Shown one piece after another: positions 32,263-42,700 of a stretch of DNA of 64,000 bases; the first letter of the stretch is position 1, and the number at the start of each line of letters is the position of its first letter. This stretch comes from Artemia franciscana. Taxonomy: Eukaryota; Arthropoda; Branchiopoda; Anostraca; Artemiidae. The notes below the pieces were generated by a model. The model saw nothing but the letters and a program-made list of their open reading frames with translations. It did no database searches and was not told the DNA's origin. Both the position numbers and the translations under genes were made by a program. The DNA lies in contig NC_088868.1 in NCBI RefSeq assembly GCF_032884065.1, positions 40,253,677-40,317,676 on the forward strand, given 5' to 3'.

Positions 32263-34944
32263 CTATTGTAAAAGGAGATTATACCAGTCGTGATCTACTA
32301 TTTTAATATTATGTCTTTTGATTACATTTTCAACTGCAACATGAGGGTCGGTTATGTGATACTTTTTAATGAGGATTGAGTTTCTATACCAGGGAGGAAA
32401 ACGTAGGAGGTATTTAGCAAAACGGAAGAAAAGCGCACGGATTTTAGACAATTCAGCCTTCGAGAATAGTTTCCAAAATGGAGCCAGGTACAGAGTATGA
32501 GGTAAAACAGTAGCGTTATATAGGCTGGCAAGGAGGGGGCGGCTAAAACGGAATTTAGCAGAGACTATGGAAGCATACGAGCCGGAGATCCGTCGATTGA
32601 GGTGTTTGATCAGTAGAAGACGTGTATGCCTTAGAGACGAGCCAATAGGGACTCCGAGGTAATTTATGTGGTCAGCAGTATTCACGAGATTTTCACCAAA
32701 AAGCAGTGAAGGCACGTGTGGTGTTTTTTGCCAATTGAAGAGAACTATCTCGGTTTTCTCAGTGTTAAAACTGAGGCCAAGTTTTAGATATTCGGTTTTA
32801 AGCGTTTTAAAAATGTCAGAAGCTTTTTGCAATGTTCTACTTAAGTTCAAGACGTCGTCGGCGTAGCATACTAAGGAGGTGTCTATAGAGGAAAGAATGC
32901 ATGAGGTTGGGCATTTATCTTGTGCTTGAAGAACATAATTATTAAACAAATGAGGGGAGGAGACAGCTCCCTGGCGGGCACCCTTCAAAACGGGGATCAA
33001 TTTTTCATGAGGCCGGGGAGGCAAATTTTTGTCGGGAGGAAGCTTTAGGCGAATGGACAGCCTCGAGTACATATCACGTAGGGATCGAACTATGCAGGGA
33101 TTCAGATCTCGTTGTGAAGTTTTTAATAACATTGCAGCGTGTATGAGTGAATCGAATGCACGGCTGATGTCATGACTATCTAAGGCTATGCTCTCTCCAG
33201 AAAAATCCGCATCGAGTAGCACACTCAATACAGCCGTCAAGGCATCGGCACAGCCAGTGCGGCGCTTAAATCCGAATTGACGTGGCGGGGTGTAGCATTT
33301 AGTTTCCAGTTCATTAATGAATAGAAGCTCGAATAGTTTACATATAGATGTGGCGACTGTAATAGGGCGAAAGACGAGCATTTGATTTCATTTTTCCCTT
33401 TCTTCGGAATGGGGGTAAGATCCAGAAAGATGAGGGAACAACACCTTGCGTGAAGATCATCTGCATAAGAAGCGAAAGATGCATAGCGAGAACCGAACCA
33501 CCATGTTTAATATGGATAGCGCTAACACGGTCAATTCCGCAAGAAGACTTATTTTTCAACCGACGAATTGCTTGAATAACGGACTCTAAACTGACAACAA
33601 AATCACCGTGCGGAAGCTAATCAAGGAACTCATCCAATTCTCTCTCGTACATGTCTTCAAGCTGAGGATTAGGAGCAGCAAATTCACTCGCATAATAAGA
33701 ATACCAATACTCGACGGGGATTTCAGACGGCGACAACAGAGGGGTAGGCTTTGCCAAAGATACAGACTTGAAAAGAAAATTTCTATCCTGTTTTGCACGG
33801 GCGGAATAGCTATCAACGAGATATTTGCGGTGGAGGGAGAGCGCCTTCGAGAATCTACGCTTCGTAGTCAGTCTGATGCTATTAATGGTACCAGATCTTG
33901 GGCGCCCACAATCTTTCCATACCGAAAACCAGAATTTTGCTCGATGACAAGCGGCCACCAGCGAATGATTTTCGGGCCACTTTTGCACCATCCATTTACG
34001 AACTTTTACTTTAGGTACCGCTAACCTCTCAGCATGAAGGAGAGCATGACAAATTTCAGTACAATAAATATTGAGACAAATTCGGACTTCTTCTTTAGAG
34101 AGATCTTTCGGTTTTTGGAGGAGATTAAAGGGAATACGGATTTTATTAAGAATTTCTTCTGTCGCCAGAGCAAATAGTTGCTTATCAGCCTTAAGCCAAT
34201 CAAGACGAAATTTAGGCTGTTGAGTTTCCTGGCGGGTTAGGTGACCATTCGAAGAGAATATATGTACAGAAGACGAGACAGGAAGGTGGTCAGAAATTTG
34301 ACAGTCCGTTACCACCCTAACATTTTGAACAGTTAAATTATGAGAAATGGCAACATGGTCTAGATTTGACACACTGGAGGAGCTGTGAATATATGTAAAA
34401 TCCCTATCTTTTCCTACCACAGCAAGGTAATCACCAAAAAGATTCTTAATCAAAGAGGTACGAGATGATTGTAAAGAAGAAATCTCAGAAAGGTTCCAGT
34501 TGAAATCTCCAATTACTACACAAGAAAAACCCTGGCGCTTAATTTTAGATATACATGAATTTAGTTTCTCACAAGAAAGGGCAAAAAGACGTTCTGAACG
34601 CTCATCTTTATAATCTGTTGGCAAATACACGTTAATAAATACACAACTTTCAATTCGTACTGCAAGAAAATTGTCAGACTTTTCTAATAGACTGGACAGA
34701 ACACATGACCGAACAAACGTAGCTAGGCCTCCTGAAGGTCTTCCTCGGCTGCCACTCTGTTTAGCTGGGACTTTGTAGGCCTTCGTGGTACGATTCAGTT
34801 CTAGCAGGTTTTCATTTTGCACGGTAATAAAGTGCTCTTGAATGCACACTACATCATGTTCGACACTTAATCACTAAGGATCGGGAGCTTCTCAATGAAC
34901 GAGCCATTGATGTTCCATGGAATGAAGCTATAGCACTTGCTCAT
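32263..34944 (-). pseudogene. LINE-F ORF2: endonuclease and reverse transcriptase
   Basis: The ATG (34,942-34,944) overlaps the ORF1 stop in an ATGA. It begins MSKCYSFIPWNINGSF (the N-terminal WNINGS motif of APE endonucleases), then after one frameshift near 34,870 DVVCIQEHF (catalytic Glu), VIGDFNWNL, SNLDHVAIS and ISDHLPVSSSV (catalytic His). The RT half starts with KNKSSCGIDRVSAIHIKHGG, then FRPITVATSICKLFELLFI, FGFKRRTGCADAL, ALDSHDISRAFDSLIHAAML (motif A), KGARQGAVSSPHLFN (B), CYADDVLNL (C), LSFNTEKTEIVLF and INYLGVPIGS. The C-terminal region ends at NLLLQ. It needs about three frame corrections (near 34,870, 33,600 and 33,380); otherwise it is open. Confidence 0.9.
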
Positions 34945-36026
34945 GATTTCTGTAGTTGACTGTTTTTGGGACAACTAATACTGTAGCAGGTATGACCCGG
35001 CACTTTACACTCTACACAAAAAGAAAGTTTTGAGCTGGGAGCTTCGCGCGTGGAAATGTGCTCATGTGAGCCACATTTTGAACATGTTGATGGATTTTCA
35101 CAGTTGAAAGCTAGATGGCCTATCCTGTGGCAGTTAAAACAACGGCGCGGAAGGAAGACAAATTCTTGGGCTTGTAATCGTTCGTAGCCAATTCTAACCG
35201 AGTTTTCAAGGAAAACTTCAAGATCACCTCGCGTCTGAAAATATACTTTATATGTTCTCGACTTTCCACACTGGGTTACCTTCGTACATTTTGGTATTAA
35301 TTCTTCCAGCTTCGAGTGATCGATATCCTCCGGCACGCACTTGACCATGCCGATATAAGCAGATTCTTTTAATGAGGCATTTAGACTTGGGCTTGATGTT
35401 TTCATAGTTTCAACTATTTTTGTGGCTGCTGTCTTAGTTCGAACGACAAGTTTCCACTCGTTTTTGGTGCACTTTAATTCCGTAACGTCTTCCACAGAGT
35501 TCTGGCACATGGAGTCCAAGAAAACCTTGCGTTCGTTTGGGCCTTTAAGGTCAGTTGGTGGGTTTTTCACCATAACAGCGTATGACGGCTTTGAGGGGGG
35601 TGCACAATTTAAGAATTGCTGAGAGGGCTTAGGCATGCTCATTTGAGGGTGGGTTAGCGTTGCTAGAGCACCGTCCAACTTCCTAGACATTTCGTTTATT
35701 TTAGAAATAGCTGTGGCGCTAACGGCATCGCCTATTGCGGGAACTTCACAGGGGCTGAATATCACGAATTTAGGAATGTTCACTTTTTGCTTCGCGGCGT
35801 TTACTAAGGTTTTCGACATTTCGAGAATATTGTCCTCATCTTTGGCACGGATTACTACTCTATTAGGCTCATTAAGTTCTGTATGGAGAATTCGTTTAGC
35901 TAGTATAATTGTCTCATGGTCGTAGTAGCCTACCGCTGATTTGATAATTGATTCTATTTTAATGCCATCGTTAAGCGCTCTGCTAATGAAGTTCAATACT
36001 GCATTTAATATCAGTTTCTCACCCAT
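34941..36026 (-). CDS. LINE-F ORF1: Gag-like protein with CCHC knuckles
   Basis: 361-codon intact frame. RNA-binding protein of the retrotransposon RNP. The N-terminal half is helical and charged (residues 1-150), and residues 155-300 carry an RRM-like Gag domain (WKLVVRTKTAATKIVETMK, YKVYFQTRGDLEVFLE). The C-terminus has cysteine clusters: CFNCHRIGHLAFNC (CX2CX4HX4C, about residues 307-320), CSKCGSHEHIS and CVECKVPGHTCYSISC. The first Cys-His box is complete. In the second the last Cys appears lost, and the third is atypical in spacing. The start ATG is preceded by about 200 bp of noncoding sequence; the stop overlaps the ORF2 start (ATGA). Confidence 0.88.
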   Translation of the reverse strand: MGEKLILNAVLNFISRALNDGIKIESIIKSAVGYYDHETIILAKRILHTELNEPNRVVIRAKDEDNILEMSKTLVNAAKQKVNIPKFVIFSPCEVPAIGDAVSATAISKINEMSRKLDGALATLTHPQMSMPKPSQQFLNCAPPSKPSYAVMVKNPPTDLKGPNERKVFLDSMCQNSVEDVTELKCTKNEWKLVVRTKTAATKIVETMKTSSPSLNASLKESAYIGMVKCVPEDIDHSKLEELIPKCTKVTQCGKSRTYKVYFQTRGDLEVFLENSVRIGYERLQAQEFVFLPRRCFNCHRIGHLAFNCENPSTCSKCGSHEHISTREAPSSKLSFCVECKVPGHTCYSISCPKNSQLQKS

Positions 36027-36228
36027 CTTACGAGTCCCAAAAAAAATCCAAAAGCATAGTCCGTTAAACCGGTTCTGACGTCAAAATCTTGATAGTTACT
36101 GTAGGTCAGAAATTCACTGTAGGTACTTATCAAGTTCAAAGTCCCAAGGTATTTGATATTTAAGTATCGATTTCAAATTCACGTAGTAAAAATGTCAATA
36201 GCAAATAAATCTAAACAATCGGATAAAT

Positions 36229-36305
36229 AATGTCTCTAGGGAAATCACACAGGTTGAAGCCTTATAATAAATGTCTCTAGGGAAATCACACAGGTTGAAG
36301 CCTTA
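36229..36305. repeat. 41-bp direct tandem duplication
   Basis: Two copies of aatgtctctagggaaatcac followed by acaggttgaagcctta (36,229-36,264 and 36,270-36,305), identical in their 36-bp core. Recent slippage-type duplication inside LINE-F. Confidence 0.9.
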
Positions 36306-36979
36306 CTCAATTGAAAGGTTAATATCCAAAAAGAGGTGTTTACTGAACGAACTCTGAATGAAGACTGCCTTCGCTTTCCTTGCCTTCGCTGTCGTTGCGT
36401 TTGAATCAGGCTACTAATATCTGGTAGGATTTCATCAAACAAAAACATTTCCACTGGCCCTTCCTTAAGGCGACGAATACATAGAGATGGTGGTATAGAT
36501 CTCGTAACCCAAGTTTCAAAACCTGTTATTGTACGAATACTGGTTCGGATAGCTAAAAGTTTTTTTCGAACTTCTCGAACAGACAGGGGAGAATCATCAG
36601 ATAGAAAAACATTCTGATTGCCCAAGATAGATTTTCCACGAAGATTTCGAGCCTGTTTTAGAACTGCCACTTTCAGCTCCCTGTTCTCCATGATAATCTT
36701 TATCAGCTTTTTTCCAGGCTTAACATCAGCTATCGTGTATTTGGGTACCTCATGGATTCCAAGGCATGACGAAATTATACTATCGAAAATCACCTTAGCG
36801 TTTACAGTATCAATCGCTGTCACGTTCCATACTAGAATATTTTTATCAGTTTCTTTACTTTCCAGCTTTATCATTGTATGCCTTCGGCTAGATGATTGCG
36901 ATTTCAGTAAAGAATTTTCATCAACCAGCACAGAAATGTGGTTCTTCAAGTCGTTGGTTTCTACCTCAAGGCTGATCAC
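36245..36979 (-). CDS. Upstream ORF of LINE-F: coiled coil plus ORF1p-like domain
   Basis: About 245 codons. The N-terminus (ISLEVETNDLKNHISVLVDE, NSLLKS) is a heptad-rich coiled coil. It is followed by DKNILVWNVTAIDTVNAKVI, then HEVPKYTIADVKPGKKLIKI, ILGNQNVFLSDDSPLSVREV and RKKLLAIRTSIRTITGF. This resembles the RRM plus C-terminal arrangement of L1-type ORF1 proteins and of many phage/transposon single-strand nucleic-acid binders. The basic tail is RQRRQGKRRQSSFRVR. The frame remains open through its 5' edge at about 37,020, so the true start may be lost. The 3' end runs into a 41-bp direct duplication, which probably changed the last ~15 residues. Confidence 0.65.
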   Translation of the reverse strand: MISLEVETNDLKNHISVLVDENSLLKSQSSSRRHTMIKLESKETDKNILVWNVTAIDTVNAKVIFDSIISSCLGIHEVPKYTIADVKPGKKLIKIIMENRELKVAVLKQARNLRGKSILGNQNVFLSDDSPLSVREVRKKLLAIRTSIRTITGFETWVTRSIPPSLCIRRLKEGPVEMFLFDEILPDISSLIQTQRQRRQGKRRQSSFRVRSVNTSFWILTFQLSKASTCVISLETFIIRLQPV

Positions 36980-37020
36980 TTTAGGCTTAATTATTTTTAT
37001 TTTATTAATTATTTTTATAT

Positions 37021-37364
37021 GATGGGGTTGCCCCTAGCCCTCAATATCTCACCATTTATGGTAAAATCTACCTTTGGCTCCAATTATTTAAGAATGACTC
37101 CTTAAACACAAGGGCCCGTTTAATTAGAATAGTAAGCTTTTTAAAATGTCTAAAAACAAACTTTGGCCTAACAATTTTGTTAATTTTGAGTTTTAATGTT
37201 GCTGCTTATTTTCAGTTATATATTTTTTTTATTAAGTTTCTTATCATTTTCTAAATCATACCAGGAAATTTGGCTTTCCCTACATGAAAAACTTCCATCA
37301 CCCCCAAAAATTCCTCCTTGAAATAAGCTTCCCATGCAACTTCTTCCCTAAAAAAAGACATTTT
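37021..37364 (+). repeat. Repeat A-like debris
   Basis: Short blocks such as gaatgactccttaaacacaagggccc, cttcccatgcaacttcttccc and gagttttaatgttgctgctt match middle and terminal parts of repeat A out of order. Confidence 0.55.
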
Positions 37365-37582
37365 TTCTTAACTGTGAGTAAGAAGCGACATTAAAACTTA
37401 ACAAACAGAAATTATTTTGCAAAGGAAAGGGGCTGTCCCCATTATGACCCTTGCTCCTTATGCTAATTTTTTTTTAGAGTAAAGAGCAGGGCTTTAGGGA
37501 AGGGACAATCCCATTCATATACGGGATTATTTCTGTTCGTTTTTAGTTTTAATGTCACTCCTTACTTTCATTTAAAAAAAAA
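37365..37582. repeat. Foldback palindrome, copy FB4
   Basis: Arms ttaactgtgagtaagaagcg / cactccttactttcattt with aaacttaacaaacagaaatt opposite ttctgttcgtttttagtttt. It is more decayed than FB1-FB3. Confidence 0.7.
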
Positions 37583-37678
37583 ATCTTATTTAATAACTAA
37601 TAGTATAATCATAGTGTAACTAATAACTAGTAGTTAACTGGTATACTGTTACTAAAATAGTACACTACTATCAAACAG

Positions 37679-38860
37679 TTCGTGGTAACGAACTGTAGTA
37701 AGGAGCAACCCGGTTCAATAGTAACCGGAACACTAAAAAATCGAATTTTGATACCAATAATTACATCAAAAGAATTGAATTTTAATGCAGATTTTAAATA
37801 TATAAGTTTGATCAAGATTAGTCTTACCCATCAAAAGTTACGAGCCTAAGAAAATTTGCCTCATTTTAGAAAATGGGGAGGAAACACCACCTAAAAGTCA
37901 TACAATCTTAACAAAAATCTCACCATCAAATTCGGCGTATCAGAGAACCGTATTGTAGAAGTTTCAAACTCCTATCTACAAAAATGTGGAATTTCGCATT
38001 TTTGCCAGAAGACAGATCACGGATACGTGTTTATTTGTTTTTTTGGTGTTATTTTTACCAGGGGTGATCGTATCGACTGAGTGGTCCTAGAATGTCGCAA
38101 GATGGCTCATTCTAGCGAAAATTAAAAGTTGTGATAGTAATGGCTACTGGGAAGTGTACAGACATTTTCAGTGCTCTTTTTAAGTGACCAATGCGACTTA
38201 CTCCTCCGCAGTCGCCGTGGGAGGGGCAGCAAGTTACCAACTTTGACCTGTGTTTACATATAGTAATTGTTACTGGGAAATGTAAAGACGTTTTCAGGGG
38301 GATTTTTTGGTTTAGGGGGAGAGTAAGGGGGGGTTAAGGTTTACGTGGGAGGATATTTCAATGAAGGATTTTCTCCTCGGGGAAGAGAATTTCAATGAAG
38401 GAAGAGCAGAAGTTTCTAGCATTATTTGAAAAAAACAATGAAAAAATAAATATGAAAAGTATTTTTCTGCTAAAAGTAAGGAGCAGCATTAAAACTTAAA
38501 ACGAACAAAAATTATTATGTATACGAAGGGTTTACCTCCTCGTAATACCTCACTCTTTACGCTAAAGTATTTTAAGTAATTTCAACTATTTATTCTACGG
38601 CCTTTGTGATTCAGAGGTCATTCTCAAAGAATTGGGACGAAATTTAAGCTTTAGTGTAAAAGGCGAGGTACCGACGAGGGGTGAACCCCCTTATATACGC
38701 AATGAAAACATACGAATATAGAAGTTCGTTATGTATATTTTTTACCAATGAAAACATTCGTAAAAAATTAAAAGTTCTAGTTTCCTTTTTAAGTTTCCTC
38801 CTAAGCGCCCCACTTTTTACACTAAAGTTATTTACTGCTTTAAAAAGTAAGAATCAAACA
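37679..38860 (+). repeat. Repeat A, copy A2
   Basis: Starts with gttcgtggtaacgaactgta, then the block aaaaatcgaattttgatacc, ttacgagcctaagaaaattt, agtcatacaatcttaac and ggcgtatcagagaaccgta, a K-module at 38,095-38,200 and the palindromic segment at 38,490-38,710. Truncated at about 38,858, where copy A3 begins. Confidence 0.8.
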
Positions 38861-40325
38861 GTTCGTGGTAACAAACTGTAGTAAGGAGCGACCCGGCTCA
38901 ATAGTAACCAAAACGCTAAAAAATTGAATTTTGATATCAATAGCTACATCAAAAGAATCGCATTTTAATGCTGATTTTAAATATATAAGTCTTATCAAGT
39001 TTAGTCTTACCCATCAAAAGTTACGAGCCTGAGAAAATTTGCCTTATTTTAGAAAATAGGGGGAAACACCCCCTAAAAGTCGTAGAATCTTAACGAAAAT
39101 GACACCATCAGATTCAGCGTATCAGAGAACCCTACTATAGGGTTTTCAAGCTCCTATCTACAAAAATGTGGAATTTTGTATTTTTTGCCAGAAGACATAT
39201 CACGGGTGCGTGTTTATTTGTTTGTTTTTTCTTTTTCCCAGGGTTCATCGTATCGATCAAGTGGTCCTAGAATTTCGCAAGAGGGCTCATTCTAACGGAA
39301 ATGAAAAGTTCTAGTGCCCTTTTTAAGTGACCAAAAAATTGGAGGGCATCTAGGCCCCCTCCCACGCTCATTTTTTTTCCCAAAGTCAACAGATCAAAAT
39401 TTTGAGATAGACATTTTGTTCAGCATAGTCGAAAACCATAATGACTATGTCTTTGGGGATGACGTACTCCCCCAGAATCCCTGGGGGAGGGGCTGCAAGT
39501 TACAAACTTTGACCAGTGTTTACATATAGTAATGGTTATTGGGAAGTGTACAGACGTTTTCAGGGGGATTTTATTTTGTTTAGGGGTGGGCTGAGGGGAG
39601 GGGGCTATGTTGGAGGATCTTTCCTTGGAGGAATCTGTCATGGGGGAAGAAAAATTCAATGAAAAGGGCGCAGGATTTTCTAGCATTACTGTAAGAAAAC
39701 AATGAAAAATAAACATGAAAACGGTTTTCTTCAAATGAAAGGAAGGAGTAGCATTGAAAATTAAAACGAACAGAGATTATTACGCATATGAGGGGTTCTA
39801 AAAATACTTTAGCATAAAGAGCGAGGTATTTAGGAGGAGATAAATACCTCGCTATTTATGCTAAATTATTTTTAGTAATTTAAACTATTTATTCTACGGC
39901 CTTTCTGATTCAGGGGTCATTCTTAAAGAATTGGGACAAAACTTAAGATTTATTGTAAAGAGCGAGGTATTAACGAGGGTACAAACCCCCTCGTATACAT
40001 AATAAAAATATAAGATTATGAAAGTTTGTTACGCAATTTAATTCTTAAGTTGCATATATTTTTTACTAATAAAAACGTTCGTTAAAAATTAAAAGTTCTA
40101 GTGGTTTTTTTAAGTAACCGAAAAATTGGAGGGCAACTAGGCCTCCTTCTCCACCCCTTATTTCTCAAAATCGTCTGATCAAAACTAAGAGAAAGCCATT
40201 TAGCCAAAAAAAAAAAGAATTAATATACAAATTTCATTTTAATAATTTATGTGAGGAGAGCCAAAACCAAACATGCATTAATTCAAAAACGTTCAGAAAT
40301 TAAATTTAAAAAAACTGATTTTTTT
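38861..40325 (+). repeat. Repeat A, copy A3 (full body)
   Basis: Starts gttcgtggtaacaaactgta. Order: ggaaacaccccctaaaagtc (39,061), cagattcagcgtatcagaga (39,108), ttgccagaagacatatcacg (39,185), first K-module (39,285-39,430), cagacgttttcagggggatt (39,551), central palindromic segment (39,775-40,010), second K-module (40,085-40,205), gcattaattcaaaaacgttc (40,275). It runs straight into foldback FB3. This is the best example of the whole unit (about 1.7 kb with the foldback). Confidence 0.85.
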
Positions 40326-40580
40326 AGCTGAAAGTAAGGAGTGACATTAAAATTTAAAACGAACAGAAATTACTCAGTATATAAAACGGGTTGTCCCCTC
40401 CGCAATCCCTCGCTCTTTACGCTAAAGTTTGACTCTTTGCCACAATTCTACTTTTTAAAAGAATTAAAAGCTTTAGCGTAAAGAGCGAGGGATTGCGGAG
40501 GGGACAACCCATTTCATATACAGAGTAATTTCTGTTCGTTTTAAGTTTTAATGTCGCTCCTTACTTTAAAAAAAACATTG
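40326..40580. repeat. Foldback palindrome, copy FB3 (3' end of A3)
   Basis: Arms tgaaagtaaggagtgacatt and aatgtcgctccttacttt, with gggttgtcccctccgcaatc opposite gattgcggaggggacaaccc, a very well-preserved inner pair. The centre is tttgactctttgccacaatt. Confidence 0.85.
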
Positions 40581-40939
40581 TTTTTTAATTTTTATTTATT
40601 ATTTTTTAAACTTTTTTTTATTCAATATGTATAGGGACTGTATATATTTGTCCATTAAATTAAATACTCTTATATACTGCTGCCGATTTTTAACCTTATT
40701 TTGGCACATATCATCCTGTCATAGTTGCAAAATTAGTTGTCAATAAATAAAATTTTTACAGGAAAATTCTTTTGCTTAATGCTAAATATGAGCCAATTTA
40801 AAAACTTTTATTTTTGTGCTCAGCTGACAATTTACTGCAACACCAAGTCGATTGAGGTCAATACAGCTCATTCATTCCATTCAATTCAAAGCCTCCTTCT
40901 TCATATTCTCTTAGGAAGCTTCCATTTCTCTTTAATGTT

Positions 40940-41250
40940 CACTAATGACATCCACCCGCCCAAACCAAGGACGACCTGTTTTGTGTTTAGCCCTTGGTAG
41001 TGGGCCAATAGGGAAAATTTTTGGCAATCTGTCATCCCTTATCTGCAGAGTGTGCCCTAGTCATCTCAACGTTTCTCTCATTATAACCCTAGAAAGTGGG
41101 ATTGAATCAGACTTGTCTTACAACTCACTGGTTGAAGTATGTTTAGTCAGTCGGGTTTCCAAAACAATCCTTAGGCGTTTCCTCCTCAAAACATGTACAA
41201 AATCTTCCTCCGTTCTCAGAGTGCCCACGCTTCAAAACCCTATTTGACCT
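40940..41250 (-). mobile_element. RTE-like LINE C-terminal fragment
   Basis: The minus strand reads GFEAWALRTEEDFVHVLRRK then RLRIVLETRLTKHTSTSEL, KSDSIPLSRVIMRETLR, LGHTLQIRDDRLPKIFPIGP and KHKTGRPWFGRVDVIS. This is the conserved tail of RTE-like ORF2 (ALR..E..LL..F.R..LR, GH..R..D.RLPK, GRP...W.DV). Two stops interrupt it. The piece at 14.63-14.87 kb is the following part of the same protein type. Confidence 0.82.
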
Positions 41251-41309
41251 CTGTTATCACTTTAGCTTCCAATATTCTAAATCTCAAAATAGGTAGGAAA
41301 CACCCCCTA

Positions 41310-42700
41310 TTTTGAGCCGGAGCGATCCGGCTAAATAGCAACCGAAACTCTAAAAAATGGAATTTTGACACTAATATCTACATCAAAAGAATTGCATTTT
41401 AATGCTGATTTTAAACATATAAGTTTTTTTTTATTAAATTGAGTTCTACCCTTCGAAAGTTAAGAGCCTGAGAAAATCTGCCTCATTTTACAAAAAAAAA
41501 GGGAGAAACAACCCCTAAAAGTCGTATAATCTTAACAAAAACATCACAGATGACACCATCAGATTCAGCGTATCAGAGAACCTTATTGCGGAAGTTTCAA
41601 GCTCCTATCTACAAAAATGTGGAATTTCGCATTTTTTGCCAGAAGACAAATCACGGATGCGTGTTTATTTGTTTTTTGTTGCTTTTTTTTCCAGAAGTGA
41701 TCGTATTGACTCAGTGGTTCTAGAATGTCGCGAGAGGACTCATTCGAACGGGAATTAAAAGTTCTAGAGATCTTTTTAAGTGGCCAATAAAATTGGAGGG
41801 CCCCTAGGCCCCCTCCCACGCTCATTTTTTCCCCAGTCACCGGATCAAAATTCAGAGATAGTCAATTTATTCACCATAGTCAAAAAACCTAATAACTATG
41901 TCTTTGGGGACGACTTACTCCCCCGCAGTCCCCTTGGGAGAGGCTACAAGTTACAAACTTTGGCCTGTGTTTACATATAGTAATGGTTAATGGGAAGTGT
42001 ACAGACGTTTTCAGGGGGATTTTTCGGTTTGGGGGAGAGTTAGGGGGATTACATGAGAGGGTTAGGGAGAGTTAGGGGCTTCTCAAGGGGGAAGAGACTT
42101 TCAATGAAGGGGATGCAGGATTTTCTAGCATCATTAAAAAAATTGAAAAATAAATATGAAAAGTTTTCTACTGAAAGTGAGGATCAGCATTAAAACTTGA
42201 AACGGACAGAAATTATTACGCATATGAGGGGTTTACCTCCTCGTAATGCCTCGCTCCCTACGCTAAAGTATTTTTAGTAATTTCAACTATTTATTCTACG
42301 GCCTTTGTGATTCAGAGGTCATTCTTAAGGAATTGATACAAAATTTAAGCTTTAGTGTAAAGAGCAAGGTATCGACGAGGGGTGAAACCCCTCATATACG
42401 TAATAAAAACATACGAATATAAAAGCTCGTTACGTAAGTTAATTCGTAATTTACGTATATTTTTTACTAATGAAAACGTTCGTAAGAAATTAAAAGTTCT
42501 AGTTTCCTTTTTAAGTAATCAAAAAATTGGAAGGCAACTAGGCCTCCTCCCTCACTCCTTTTTTCTCAAAATCTTCCGATCAAAACTATGAGAAAGCCAT
42601 TTAGCCAAAAAGAAAAATTAATATGCAAATTTCGTTTTAATTATTTATATGCGGAGAGCAAAGATCAAAACATGCATTAATTCAAAAACGTCCAGAAATT
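41310..42700 (+). repeat. Repeat A, copy A4
   Basis: Lacks the first ~15 bp, then is collinear with A3: cagattcagcgtatcagaga (41,558), first K-module (41,750-41,870), central palindromic segment 42,216-42,405 (attacgcatatgaggggttt / aaacccctcatatacgtaat), second K-module (42,480-42,600) and gcattaattcaaaaacgtcc. It has no foldback end; copy A5 starts directly at 42,701. Confidence 0.83.

Larger units (their letters stand above)
32081..37020 (-). mobile_element. LINE-F, nearly full-length APE-type LINE with CCHC ORF1
   Basis: Minus-strand element of about 4.9 kb. From 5' to 3' it has a coiled-coil ORF (36,979-36,245), ORF1 with zinc knuckles (36,026-34,941), ORF2 with APE endonuclease and RT (34,944-32,263) and a short 3' UTR ending in (AAAT)n at about 32,085-32,103 (ttatttatttatttg on plus). 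The RT motif is CYADDVLNLS, and motif B is KGARQGAVSSPHLFN. The clade is uncertain: the CCHC ORF1 plus APE endonuclease exclude CRE/R2, and the I or Jockey groups are possible. It is only lightly damaged, so it is younger than the LINE pieces at 58-62 kb. Confidence 0.9.

Noticed and set aside
34941-36026. Gag-like CCHC ORF as evidence of a retrovirus or LTR element
   Set aside because: It is followed by an APE endonuclease and a LINE-type RT, ends in an AAAT tail, and has no LTRs, protease, RNase H or integrase; this is a LINE ORF1.
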